DNA from: Thermodesulfobacteriota bacterium
GTDB lineage: Bacteria; Desulfobacterota_D; UBA1144
Reading direction: 5' to 3'
DNA length: 40,805 nucleotides
Assembly: GCA_030835345.1 (NCBI GenBank)
Contig: JAURPH010000014.1
Location: forward strand, 1 to 40,805
The notes under the pieces are model-generated. The model did no database searches. It was not told where the DNA came from and worked only from the letters and a program-made list of their open reading frames with translations. The position numbers and the translations under genes are program-made. This document shows positions 24,824 to 33,352 of the stretch, one piece after another; within the stretch, counting starts at the first letter, position 1, and every line of letters starts with the position of its first letter.

Positions 24824-25893
24824 TGGAAAAATTATTAAATAAGCTCGGAACAGATGAAAGGATTACTGCCAAAGAAGCAAAATACATTCTTAATAATTTA
24901 ACAACTCTAGAAATAGGACGTTTTGCTACATTTAGGAAAAATATAGTTGATTCTTCCGGGCATGTTTCATTTGTAGTAGATACTAATCCAAATTATACGA
25001 ATGTCTGTGAAACTGAATGCCTTTTTTGTGCTTTTTGGAGAAAAGAGGGTATAAATGATTCATATACATTAGAAATTGATAAGATTATAGAGATTTTAAA
25101 AACTTCATATCATAATGGTGCTACAACTGTTTTACTGCAAGGTGGTCATAATCCCAAGTTAAATATAGATTATTATGTAGAAATTATTCATAGGGCTATT
25201 AAGGAAGTTCCAGGAATACATCTGCATGCTTTTTCGGCACCTGAAATTGCCTCAGTAGCTAAGTATTCAAAACTTTCCACACTTGATGTTCTTAAGACTT
25301 TTTGGGAGGCTGGATTAAGAACTATCCCAGGTGGAGGTGCAGAAGTATTATCGAACAGAGTAAGAAAGAAGATTAGTGCATTAAAAATTGATGCAGACGA
25401 ATGGTTAAAGATTACAAAAGAAGCTCATCTTATAGGTTTTAAAACCACAGCCACTATGATGTTTGGTCATGCAGAGGAAGATGATGATATAATAGAGCAT
25501 CTTGAAAAAATTCGTGATCTTCAAGATTTAACTGGAAATTTTCTCTCATTTATTCCTTGGACATTTAAGCCTGAGAATACCTTTATGGAAAAAACAATAT
25601 CATCTGAAATTGGAGGGGATAGATATTTGAGGGTCCTTGGATTGTCCAGAATTTTTTTAGATAATTTTAAATATATCCAAGGGTCATGGTTTACACAAGG
25701 ATTCAAAGTTGGAGGACTTTCACTTCATTTTGGTGCAAATGATGTAGGTGGAACTTTATTGCAAGAAAATGTATTAAAATCTGCAAATAACCCTTATAAA
25801 GCTGGTATTGATGAAATTGTTCATATTATAAAATCCGAAGGTTTCACTCCTATACAACGCAGCACTTTTTATAAAGAAATAAAGAAATATTAA
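24823..25893 (+). CDS. mqnC: Cyclic dehypoxanthinyl futalosine synthase (MqnC)
   Basis: Radical S-adenosylmethionine enzyme of the futalosine pathway to menaquinone: it cyclises dehypoxanthine futalosine. The 356-residue protein has the radical SAM triad C62-X3-C66-X2-C69 (TNVCETECLFCAFWR), LLQGGHNPKLN, LRTIPGGGAEVLSNRVR and TATMMFGHAEE, all shared by MqnC. CofH and MqnE are relatives; the combination LSLHFGANDVGGT and the overall match favour MqnC. The rest of the pathway (MqnA, B, D, E) is not in the window. It shares a transcript with nothing obvious, and its end overlaps the convergent unknown gene by 4 bases. Confidence 0.88.
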   Translation: MEKLLNKLGTDERITAKEAKYILNNLTTLEIGRFATFRKNIVDSSGHVSFVVDTNPNYTNVCETECLFCAFWRKEGINDSYTLEIDKIIEILKTSYHNGATTVLLQGGHNPKLNIDYYVEIIHRAIKEVPGIHLHAFSAPEIASVAKYSKLSTLDVLKTFWEAGLRTIPGGGAEVLSNRVRKKISALKIDADEWLKITKEAHLIGFKTTATMMFGHAEEDDDIIEHLEKIRDLQDLTGNFLSFIPWTFKPENTFMEKTISSEIGGDRYLRVLGLSRIFLDNFKYIQGSWFTQGFKVGGLSLHFGANDVGGTLLQENVLKSANNPYKAGIDEIVHIIKSEGFTPIQRSTFYKEIKKY

Positions 25894-26417
25894 TCATTAG
25901 CATTTGCATTTGATAAGAATTCACTAAGTTCTGTCTTATGGGCAGATTTATCTTTACTCCAGTGGCTAATTTTAGAAAACATTTGATAAACGAAGTCTCT
26001 TATTTTTTCATTTTTTAAATTTAGGTCTTCATCAATTGAAAATTTATTAATAAAATTATGGAAGAAGTAGGCTTCCTCAAGCTGATTAGATATGCTTTCG
26101 GAGCTTTTGTATTTTATACAACAGAATGAGTCGCTCAATTTTTTAGAAAAAATTTCTCCTAGATTTAAGCGTAATCCCATAGAAGAAAGGATTGAATTGT
26201 ATATTAATCGCTCTATTTCTATATTTTTAAGATTTTGCGAAAGATATTTAACTATTATTGCATCAGGTAAAACAACTTTATTTTCATAAAAAACTCTAGG
26301 AATATCTTTATTTAGAAAAAATTCATCACTAAATTGTACTATTTTAACTCTATTATCAAAGATAATGGATAGTTCATCCCATATTCTTTTTTTCAAAGCC
26401 TCTATATTATTATCCAT
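25890..26417 (-). CDS. Unrecognised 175-residue cytoplasmic protein
   Basis: I know no family for this protein. It is hydrophilic, mostly alpha-helical in appearance, with no signal peptide and no membrane segment, and rich in Lys, Glu, Ser and Asn. Notable are two cysteines in the middle (SFCCIKY) and a stretch YFFHNFINKFSIDEDLNLK. It begins MDNNIEALKKRIWDELSIIF, with an AGG about 7 bases before the ATG. It lies between mqnC (convergent, 4-base overlap) and bioB (divergent), so it has its own promoter. Conservation among relatives would tell whether it is a real gene; length and start site support it. Confidence 0.6.
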   Translation of the reverse strand: MDNNIEALKKRIWDELSIIFDNRVKIVQFSDEFFLNKDIPRVFYENKVVLPDAIIVKYLSQNLKNIEIERLIYNSILSSMGLRLNLGEIFSKKLSDSFCCIKYKSSESISNQLEEAYFFHNFINKFSIDEDLNLKNEKIRDFVYQMFSKISHWSKDKSAHKTELSEFLSNANAND

Positions 26418-26493
26418 TTTAGAACCTATATTGTTTGAATTAAGAATACATTATATGTAAAATAGTTAGAGTTTTTTTAAGGATGTATTAAAT

Positions 26494-27477
26494 ATGGATT
26501 TTGTAAAACTAGAGAAAAAATTATTAGAAGATGGTCAAGGTATTACTTTTGATGAAGCACTTGAACTTACTGAGATTCCAAAAGAAAAACTTCTTGAATT
26601 AACAAGTTTGGCTAGGAAAGTAACTGTTAAGTATAAAGGCGATGGAGTTTTCTTAAGATCTATAATATCTGCTAAGACAGGAGATTGTTCTGAAGATTGC
26701 TCATTTTGTTCACAATCTGTTCATTTTTCTTCTCCGATATCTAAGCATTCCTTATTAGACCCTGAAGAAGTATTGCAGGCTGCTATACAGTCAGAGAAGC
26801 TTGGAGCTTTTGATTTTTGTATTGTTATTGCAGTTAAAGGCCCTAACAAGAGCCAGTTTAAAAAAGTAATAGAATCAATTGACTTAATCAAAGAGAATAC
26901 TAAGCTTGAAATAGGCTGCTCCCTTGGGAGTTTGACAAGAGATCAAGCATTTGCATTAGCAGAAGCGGGAGTTTGGAGATACAATCACAACCTTGAAGCT
27001 TGTAGAGAGTATTTTCATAAAGTCTGTACAACTCATACATATGATGATAGATTAGAAACCGCAAAATTAGTTAAAGAATCTGGTATGGAACTGTGCTGTG
27101 GTGGAATAATGGGTCTTGGAGAATCTCCAGTGCAAAGATTACAGTTAGCATATGAGATTAAAGAGCTAGATCCTCATACTGTTCCAATGAACTTCTTGAA
27201 TCCAAGGCCTGGAACTCCTTTGGGACATTTAAAGCCACTTCCAAGCCTGGAAGCTATAAAAACAATTGCAATTTTTAGATTAATAATGCCAGACAAGGTT
27301 TTAATGTCAGGCGGAGGAAGAGAAGTTACTTTAAGAGATTTACAGTCAATGGGAATAATGGCTGGCTCTAATGGAATGATTATTGGTAATTATTTGACCA
27401 CAGTTGGTAGACCTCCTGAGGATGATATCAAAATGATAGAAGATCTTCAGATGCCAATAAGAGATAGGTATAAATAA
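26494..27477 (+). CDS. bioB: Biotin synthase
   Basis: Radical SAM enzyme that inserts sulfur into dethiobiotin to form biotin. The 327-residue protein has the C65-X3-C69-X2-C72 cluster triad (CSEDCSFC, followed by SQSVHFSSP), RYNHNLEACREYF, HTYDDRLETAKLV, and GGGREVTLRDLQSMG with the conserved Arg. AAGGA lies about 10 bases before the ATG. It leads bioB-bioA-bioF on the plus strand, 8 bases between bioB and bioA. I see no BirA (BioB operator) palindrome in the upstream region. Confidence 0.96.
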   Translation: MDFVKLEKKLLEDGQGITFDEALELTEIPKEKLLELTSLARKVTVKYKGDGVFLRSIISAKTGDCSEDCSFCSQSVHFSSPISKHSLLDPEEVLQAAIQSEKLGAFDFCIVIAVKGPNKSQFKKVIESIDLIKENTKLEIGCSLGSLTRDQAFALAEAGVWRYNHNLEACREYFHKVCTTHTYDDRLETAKLVKESGMELCCGGIMGLGESPVQRLQLAYEIKELDPHTVPMNFLNPRPGTPLGHLKPLPSLEAIKTIAIFRLIMPDKVLMSGGGREVTLRDLQSMGIMAGSNGMIIGNYLTTVGRPPEDDIKMIEDLQMPIRDRYK

Positions 27478-27485
27478 AATAATAA

Positions 27486-28808
27486 ATGTCTTCAAATTCT
27501 AAAATAAAAGAGTATGACCTAGAATACATTTGGCATCCGTTTACTCAGATGAAAGAGTATAAAGAAGAGGAGCCAATAGTAATAGAGGATTCCGATGGTG
27601 TGTATTTAATTGATTCCGAGGGGAATAAATACATAGATGGTATTTCTTCATTATGGGTTAATATTCATGGCCACAAAGCAGAAAAAATAAACAATGCTAT
27701 AAAGAAACAAGTAGACAAAATTGCACATTCAACACTTCTTGGTGTAACTAACCCAGCGGCATCAATTTTGGCAAAAAAATTAATTGATCTTTCACCAGCT
27801 GGTTTAAAAAAAGTTTTTTATTCTGGTGATGGAGCAAGTGCTGTTGAGGTTGGCTTAAAGATGGCATTTCAATATTGGTTATTAAAAGGGAAGCCTAATA
27901 AAAATAAATTTGTGTGTTTAAAAGATGGTTATCATGGTGATACATTAGGAGCTGTATCAGTTGGAGGCATTGATCTTTTTCATTCAACATTTAAACCTCT
28001 TTTATTTGAAAGCTTCAAAATCAATTCTTATGATTCTACAGAAAAAATGATTAATGAATTGGAAATTGTTTTAAAAGATAATCACGAAAAAATAGCAGGT
28101 TTCATTTTAGAGCCATATGTTCAGGCCGCAGGGGGAATGAAAGTAGCTGATGATGGTTATTTGTCGAGAGTTAGAAGCCTTTGCGATAAGTATGATGTTC
28201 TATTAATACTAGATGAGGTTGCCACAGGCTTTGGAAGAACTGGAAAAATGTTTGCTTGTGAACATGATGCAATTACTCCCGATATGTTGATTCTAGGGAA
28301 AGGTTTAACAGGAGGATACTTACCCTTATCTGCAACAATAACAACAAATGAAATTTTTGAAACTTTTCTAGGTGATTATGAGGAGTTAAAAGCATTCTTC
28401 CATGGTCACAGCTATTCTGGGAATCCATTATCTTGTGCTGCTGCGATTGCTAATATAGAAATCTTTGAAGAAGAAAAAACTTTAGAAGGTCTTAAAGAAA
28501 AAATTGCAACCTTTGAAGACGAACTTAAGGAGTTCAAAGGGCTCTCTAATGTAGCGTCAATAAGAAACAAAGGCTTAATGGCAGGTATAGATTTAAAACT
28601 TAATGTTGATGAGGATATTTCATATTCAATTAAAGAGAGAATTGGAAAAAAAGTTTGTGAAAACGCTATGAAAGATGGTGTACTCATAAGACCCTTAGGT
28701 GATACAATTGTTTTAATGCCACCAATTTCTATTAAGACAGACGAATTAAAAAAACTTACTAGAACAGTTTATAAATCAATTAAAGAAATAACAGAGAAAG
28801 ATGATTAA
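27486..28808 (+). CDS. bioA: Adenosylmethionine--8-amino-7-oxononanoate aminotransferase
   Basis: PLP-dependent transaminase of biotin synthesis, making 7,8-diaminopelargonate with S-adenosylmethionine as amino donor. The BioA-specific start IWHPFTQM is seen at residues 16-23, with SLWVNIHGH, and the PLP lysine is Lys272 in LGKGLTGGYLPLSATIT. GDGASAVEVGLKMAFQYW and DEVATGFGRTG are further aminotransferase class-III landmarks. Length 440 is normal. It is 8 bases after bioB and overlaps bioF by 8 bases. No bioD is in the window. Confidence 0.95.
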   Translation: MSSNSKIKEYDLEYIWHPFTQMKEYKEEEPIVIEDSDGVYLIDSEGNKYIDGISSLWVNIHGHKAEKINNAIKKQVDKIAHSTLLGVTNPAASILAKKLIDLSPAGLKKVFYSGDGASAVEVGLKMAFQYWLLKGKPNKNKFVCLKDGYHGDTLGAVSVGGIDLFHSTFKPLLFESFKINSYDSTEKMINELEIVLKDNHEKIAGFILEPYVQAAGGMKVADDGYLSRVRSLCDKYDVLLILDEVATGFGRTGKMFACEHDAITPDMLILGKGLTGGYLPLSATITTNEIFETFLGDYEELKAFFHGHSYSGNPLSCAAAIANIEIFEEEKTLEGLKEKIATFEDELKEFKGLSNVASIRNKGLMAGIDLKLNVDEDISYSIKERIGKKVCENAMKDGVLIRPLGDTIVLMPPISIKTDELKKLTRTVYKSIKEITEKDD

Positions 28809-29979
28809 TAATTTTCAAAATTGGATTGCAGGTGAGATCAAAGCCATAAAATCTAAAAATCAACATAGGGTATTAACTCAAATCGATTCTGGGATGGGCC
28901 CGGAAATAATTATAGATGGAAAGAGATTTATTCAGTTCGCATCAAATAATTATCTTGGTCTAACAATGAATAAAAAAATAATAAATTCTTCAAAAAAAAT
29001 TCTTGAAAGTTATGGAACAGGAACAGGTGGCTCAAGGCTTGTAACGGGAACCTCGAATTTACATTATGAATTAGAAAAAAAAATAGCTGATTTCAAGAGC
29101 ACTAAATCATCTCTTGTTTTTAGTTCAGGCTATTTGGCTAACATCGGTACTATTTCAGCCATTATGAGTCCGAAAGATATAATATTTAGTGATGAACTTA
29201 ATCATGCTTCATTAATTGATGGAGCTAGGATATCAAAAGCGAAAATTGTTATATATAAACATTGTGATATGAAAGATTTGGAAAAAAAATTAAAATTAGT
29301 ATCTATTAGAAAAAATATAAGAAAAATGATTCTTACGGATAGCATTTTTAGTATGGATGGCGATATTGCTCCATTGGACGAAATAGTCTTTTTATCTAAA
29401 AAATATAATTGTATCACAATGATTGATGAAGCTCATGCAACAGGTGTGTTAGGGAAAAAAGGAAGTGGAGCATCTGAAATGTTTGGAGTTGAAAAAAAGG
29501 TAGATATTTGCATGGGAACCTTATCTAAAGCTGTTGGATCAGTAGGAGGGTATATTGCAGGTTCGAAAAAATTAATTGACTTCTTAAAGAATAAGGCGAG
29601 AACATTTATATTTGATACTTCCCTACCGGCTCCTACTTTAAAAGCTTCAATCGATGCTATAGATATTATACAAAATGAAAATGGTCCTAGAAAAAATTTA
29701 CATAAAAACATATTAAACTTAACCAAGTTTCTTACAGAGGAGAAATTTGATTTTTATAAAAATGACACTCCGATTATTCCAATAATATTTGGTAGTGAGA
29801 TAAAAACTTTGAAATTTTCAAAATTGATTAAAGAAAGTGGCATTTATATACCTGCAGTTAGGCCTCCTTCAGTCCCCAAAGGATTGTCTAGAATTAGAAT
29901 AACTTTGATGGCTAATCACACAGAGAAACATATAGAAAAATTAAAAAAAGTTCTTAAAAAAATAAAGAAATTTAATTAG
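28801..29979 (+). CDS. bioF: 8-amino-7-oxononanoate synthase
   Basis: PLP enzyme (alpha-oxoamine synthase) that joins pimeloyl-thioester and alanine in the first ring-building step of biotin synthesis. FASNNYLGLTMNKKI, GTGTGGSRLVTGTSNLHYELE, DEAHATGVLGKKGSG and the PLP lysine Lys243 in GTLSKAVGSVGGYIAG are seen in order, and length 392 fits. Relatives KBL and HemA share the fold, but the neighbouring bioB and bioA decide for BioF. It overlaps bioA by 8 bases. Lys-rich C-terminus (KKVLKKIKKFN) matches the A+T bias. Confidence 0.92.
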   Translation: MINNFQNWIAGEIKAIKSKNQHRVLTQIDSGMGPEIIIDGKRFIQFASNNYLGLTMNKKIINSSKKILESYGTGTGGSRLVTGTSNLHYELEKKIADFKSTKSSLVFSSGYLANIGTISAIMSPKDIIFSDELNHASLIDGARISKAKIVIYKHCDMKDLEKKLKLVSIRKNIRKMILTDSIFSMDGDIAPLDEIVFLSKKYNCITMIDEAHATGVLGKKGSGASEMFGVEKKVDICMGTLSKAVGSVGGYIAGSKKLIDFLKNKARTFIFDTSLPAPTLKASIDAIDIIQNENGPRKNLHKNILNLTKFLTEEKFDFYKNDTPIIPIIFGSEIKTLKFSKLIKESGIYIPAVRPPSVPKGLSRIRITLMANHTEKHIEKLKKVLKKIKKFN

Positions 29980-30041
29980 TTTCGTTATTAGTAAATAATT
30001 TTTTGAAGGGTAAAATTTTAAATATTATAAGTGAAGTTGAG

Positions 30042-30347
30042 ATGAGTAAGGAAGAAAACTTTGAAATTTTTTGGAAACTCTTACTAGGTAGAAGAGTAAA
30101 TAAAAAAAAAGCAAAAGAAGTCTACTTAAAGGTTAAAACAGATCTTTCTCCTGCGACACTTGCAGAAAGGTTCAATAAGCTTTATTTATTAACTAATGAG
30201 GAAAAATATGTTCCTCATCCCGAAAGGTGGCTTAGAAATGAAAGATGGAACGATGAACTTGATGTATCAAAAATTGAAAAAAAAATATACCGAGATAAAG
30301 ACGGGTTTATCATATCAGAAGAAGAATGGAAAAAGCAAAATCAATAA
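30042..30347 (+). CDS. Small protein with a DnaT/phage-gpO-type C-terminal domain
   Basis: A 101-residue cytoplasmic protein. Its pattern FEIFWKLLLGRRVNKKKAKEVY followed by KYVPHPERWLRNERWNDEL (the fragments split here at VNKKKAKEVY) recalls the C-terminal domain of phage replication proteins (lambda O-like and related), where Trp-rich PxPxxWL and RW motifs recur. Here it is the whole protein, without the DNA-binding N-terminal part. A frame opens at TTG 30003, but I prefer the ATG at 30042 because the domain starts there and no ribosome site favours the TTG. It follows bioF and precedes the phosphodiesterase gene by 18 bases. Function unknown. Confidence 0.6.
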   Translation: MSKEENFEIFWKLLLGRRVNKKKAKEVYLKVKTDLSPATLAERFNKLYLLTNEEKYVPHPERWLRNERWNDELDVSKIEKKIYRDKDGFIISEEEWKKQNQ

Positions 30348-30365
30348 TTTTCTTGGGTATAAAAA

Positions 30366-31769
30366 TTGAAAAAAGTAATCTTTCTTCTTCTCGATGGTGC
30401 TCGTTGTGATATTTTAAATACTTTATTGAATAAAGAAGAACTTCCAAATCTTAAGAATTTAATTCATGATGGATCATATATCGAAGCAACTTCTGTTTTC
30501 CCATCTACTACTGGACCCGCATATTCTCCATTCTTAATTGGAAGGTTTCCAGGCCATGTTAATCTACCAGGGATAAGATGGTTCAACAAAAGTTCTTACT
30601 CTCGTAATAGATTTACATCAGAAAGCCATAGAAGTTATGTTGGTCTAGAAAGTAGGTTTTTTAATCAAGATTTAAAGAAAGCTTATAAAACTATATTTGA
30701 GTTAATACCAAACTCTGTCTCAATCTTTAATGAAATGACTAGAGGATTAGATTCTACTAGAGACCTCACAAAATACTCTAAAATTTTCTATAAGCTATCA
30801 TCTCATTTTATGGGTTCCTCATCTATAGATAAAGTAGCATTTACTAAATTAGAAAATAGTTTAAATGAAAATAATTTATTTCACTTTTGTTGTCTTTATG
30901 GAATTGATTCTAAATCACACCTTATTGGATCGGATTCAGTTGAAGTTGTTAAGCTTTATAAGGAATTTGACACTTCACTAGGCAAATTAATAAATAAATT
31001 AAAATTAAGTAAGAGTTATAATGACACATTAATATTGATTTCAAGTGATCATGGCCATAGCAATACATCTCAACATTTTGATTTAGTTGATTTTATTCAG
31101 AGCAAAGGAAAGAGTGTATTCTATTACCCCCTAATTCATCAAAAAATTTACAAAGATTTTGATGCATCAGTAATGGTGTCTGGAAATTCAATGGCACATA
31201 TATACTTGAAAAACGGAGATTCTTGGAGCCAACCATATATTCAGAATGACCATAGTGACATAATAGATAGCTTGCTACTCCACGATGCAATTGACATAAT
31301 TTTATCTAAGAATCTGAAAGGAGGTATAAACATAATAAGTAAAAATGGTAAAGCCATTGTAAGAGATGAAGAGAGCTCTATTTATTATCAACCACTAGAA
31401 AATGATCCTTTTAAATATTCACTCCCCGAAGGATATTACACTTATAATGAAATTTTAGAAAAAACTTTTAATACTAATTATCCAGATTCATTAACGCAAA
31501 TATTACAATTATTTAATTCTAGCCGTTGCGGAGATATCGTAGTAAGTGCTTCTCCTGGATGGGACTTAAGAGATAAGTTTGAATATCCAGAGCATAAATC
31601 CTCTCATGGCTCATTAGTTGCTCAACATATGAAAGTTCCTTTAATTTCTAATAAAAAAATAGGTTCAAAAGCTCTAGCAAGAACAGTGGATATATTCCCA
31701 ACAGTTTTAGATTATTTAAATATTTCCTCTACTAATAAAATTGATGGCCAATCTTTAAACATTTATTGA
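30366..31769 (+). CDS. Type I phosphodiesterase/nucleotide pyrophosphatase-family hydrolase (alkaline phosphatase superfamily)
   Basis: A 467-residue metal-dependent phosphoesterase of the alkaline phosphatase superfamily. Metal and catalytic groups are visible: Asp10 in LLLDGARCD, the nucleophile Thr49 in FPSTTGP, the SSDHGHSN pair of ligands near residue 225, GIDSKSH, and the last ligand in SSHGSLVAQHMKVPL. It lacks a signal peptide, so it probably acts in the cytoplasm. Natural substrates of the family range from nucleotides to phospholipids and are not predictable here. TTG start at 30366 with TGGG about 10 bases upstream, in the pattern KKVIFLLLDGA typical of the family start. Its end overlaps convergent carD by 15 bases. 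Confidence 0.82.
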   Translation: MKKVIFLLLDGARCDILNTLLNKEELPNLKNLIHDGSYIEATSVFPSTTGPAYSPFLIGRFPGHVNLPGIRWFNKSSYSRNRFTSESHRSYVGLESRFFNQDLKKAYKTIFELIPNSVSIFNEMTRGLDSTRDLTKYSKIFYKLSSHFMGSSSIDKVAFTKLENSLNENNLFHFCCLYGIDSKSHLIGSDSVEVVKLYKEFDTSLGKLINKLKLSKSYNDTLILISSDHGHSNTSQHFDLVDFIQSKGKSVFYYPLIHQKIYKDFDASVMVSGNSMAHIYLKNGDSWSQPYIQNDHSDIIDSLLLHDAIDIILSKNLKGGINIISKNGKAIVRDEESSIYYQPLENDPFKYSLPEGYYTYNEILEKTFNTNYPDSLTQILQLFNSSRCGDIVVSASPGWDLRDKFEYPEHKSSHGSLVAQHMKVPLISNKKIGSKALARTVDIFPTVLDYLNISSTNKIDGQSLNIY

Positions 31770-32279
31770 GTCTTGTTTTTTTAAAAGTTTCTTGATATCT
31801 ACATAAACTTCATCTTCTTTTGCTTTTAAAGCTGCACTTATTTCTTTAACTATCCTATTAAATGCAGTTTCGAGAATTTTTTGTTCTCCAAATGATAAAT
31901 CTTTGTTTAATGATATATCGTTTATTTCCCTAAAAACTTCACCTGCCATAATTATATTTCCGCTTTTTAATTTCTCTGTATAATTTCTATATCTCTTATT
32001 CCAGCTCAAATTATCTTCTGTTTTAAACTTTGTTTTTCCTCTAATTAGTGACCACAAAGTTTTTAGTTCATTCTTTTTTGCTATTGGCCTTAAACCTCTA
32101 GCTTGGACAGATCCTTCAGGGATCATTACTGTTATATCACTATCAACAACTTGCAAGATTAAGAGCTTAAGTGTTTGTTCTCCAATATTTTTTTCTTCAA
32201 TTGAGACTACTTTTACTAGACCATGAGAGGGGTAGACTGCATTATCACCAACTTTAAACACTATATTATTATCACACAT
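31755..32279 (-). CDS. carD: CarD-family transcriptional regulator
   Basis: RNA polymerase-binding regulator of 174 residues. The N-terminal RNAP-interacting domain (Tudor-like, shared with TRCF) begins FKVGDNAVYPSHGLVKV and includes IPEGSVQARGLRPI; the C-terminal helical DNA-contact domain has WNKRYRNYTEKLKSGN and LSFGEQKILETAFNRIVKEIS. Such proteins stabilise the open promoter complex at rRNA and other promoters. CarD is found in actinobacteria, many delta- and alphaproteobacteria, spirochaetes and others, so it hints at, but does not fix, the lineage. It is divergent from the xer gene (62-base gap). Confidence 0.93.
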   Translation of the reverse strand: MCDNNIVFKVGDNAVYPSHGLVKVVSIEEKNIGEQTLKLLILQVVDSDITVMIPEGSVQARGLRPIAKKNELKTLWSLIRGKTKFKTEDNLSWNKRYRNYTEKLKSGNIIMAGEVFREINDISLNKDLSFGEQKILETAFNRIVKEISAALKAKEDEVYVDIKKLLKKQDSINV

Positions 32280-32305
32280 TGTATAATTGAATCAATTACT
32301 TTGAA

Positions 32306-32342
32306 TTGACTTGAAGATAATTTATGTTTTATATTCAATAAA
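32306..32342 (+). promoter_or_regulatory. Promoter of the xer gene, placed for a leaderless mRNA
   Basis: TTGACT (32306-32311) and TATATT (32330-32335) are separated by 18 bases. The -10 box ends 6 bases before the ATG at 32342, so the first transcribed base should be at or next to the A of the start codon. No ribosome site is present. Confidence 0.5.
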
Positions 32343-33301
32343 TGACTGTTGAAAACTTGTTGATAAAGTTTAATGAATCAATGAAGATAGAGGGTCTATC
32401 CTCAACTACAATACAGTCTTATCTCTCAGACATTAAAAAATATTTTGTTGATAACGAAATAACCAAATCACAAATCAAAATAGGTTTTAGTGAGGATTCT
32501 ATAATTAATTATTTTGAAGATTTAATGTTCAAACAAGACTCGAATAACAACATGATGTATAAGAAAACTTATTTAAATAAAAAGTTTTCCTCTATCTCAA
32601 AATTTCTGCTTTATCTTACTGACCAAAAAATTATTTCTTCTAATTTTTTAGAAAAATATGATAGGAAAATCTTATTTGGACCTTTAAATAATAATAATAA
32701 GAAAATGAAATATTTAGATCAAAAAATTTTATTTAAATTTACTGATTCACTAGTTAAACATTTTGATGATAACAGGCCCAATTTATATGAAGTTAAAAAA
32801 TCTATTATGATTCTTATTTTAATCTTTACTGGATTAAGGGTGTCTGAACTTATAAACATTAAAGTAGAATCAATAGATTTAGGAAGCCTCGTAATTAAAG
32901 ATATTAAAAGAAAAGGAGGAAATATTAGTGATATTGTTCCTATAGATAGAGAATTTCTCCAGGGTTATTTAAACGAATATCTTTCCATATTAAATTCGCA
33001 AAATACTGATTCCGTATGGCTTTTTCCAATAAAAAATGGAAATAAGACTTCTAGCCAATTATTTTATAATTATATAATAGACTTATCACAAAAAGCTCTG
33101 GGATTTAAGGTGCATCCCCATATGATCCGTCACTCTTTTGCAACTGCATTACTCTCAAATGGGGCTTCAACCGCTGAGGTTAGAGATATGCTAGGGCATA
33201 AAACAATTCTTTCAACCGAAAGGTATGAGCATATTAATAAGATAAAAAGGAAGTATAATTTGATTAAAGGTTTTTATTCTGAAAAGAATAATGTAATTTG
33301 A
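32342..33301 (+). CDS. xerC: Tyrosine recombinase XerC/XerD-like
   Basis: Site-specific tyrosine recombinase of 319 residues, most likely the chromosome-dimer resolvase. The N-terminal SAM-like domain (MTVENLLIKFNESMKIEGL) is followed by a full catalytic set: Arg166 (TGLRVSEL), His260 and Arg263 (HPHMIRHSFAT), His286 (LGHKTI) and the nucleophile Tyr295 (STERYEHI). A complete set and lack of any phage or transposon neighbours argue for a housekeeping Xer protein rather than an integrase of a mobile element. XerC and XerD cannot be told apart here. No dif-like site is seen nearby. Confidence 0.88.
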   Translation: MTVENLLIKFNESMKIEGLSSTTIQSYLSDIKKYFVDNEITKSQIKIGFSEDSIINYFEDLMFKQDSNNNMMYKKTYLNKKFSSISKFLLYLTDQKIISSNFLEKYDRKILFGPLNNNNKKMKYLDQKILFKFTDSLVKHFDDNRPNLYEVKKSIMILILIFTGLRVSELINIKVESIDLGSLVIKDIKRKGGNISDIVPIDREFLQGYLNEYLSILNSQNTDSVWLFPIKNGNKTSSQLFYNYIIDLSQKALGFKVHPHMIRHSFATALLSNGASTAEVRDMLGHKTILSTERYEHINKIKRKYNLIKGFYSEKNNVI

Positions 33302-33306
33302 TTTTT

Positions 33307-33336
33307 TTGGAATTTTTGTTTTTTTTACTATATAAT
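33307..33336 (+). promoter_or_regulatory. Promoter of argB-argD-argF
   Basis: TTGGAA (33307-33312) and a perfect TATAAT (33331-33336) are 18 bases apart. Transcription would start near 33343, leaving a leader of about 10 bases before the argB ATG at 33353, with no recognisable ribosome site. No ARG box (ArgR operator) palindrome is evident. Confidence 0.5.
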
Positions 33337-33352
33337 TCCAATCTTTAACATT

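Noticed and set aside
26418-26493. Possible biotin repressor (BirA/BioR) operator upstream of bioB.
   Set aside because: I looked for the long BirA palindrome and the short BioR palindrome and found neither.
30042-30347. A prophage remnant suggested by the DnaT/gpO-like domain.
   Set aside because: Neighbours on both sides are ordinary chromosomal genes with the same base composition, and no other phage gene is present.
32342-33301. The tyrosine recombinase could mark a mobile element or integration site.
   Set aside because: No phage, transposase, tRNA target or direct repeats are near, and it has the size and full catalytic set of a housekeeping Xer protein.
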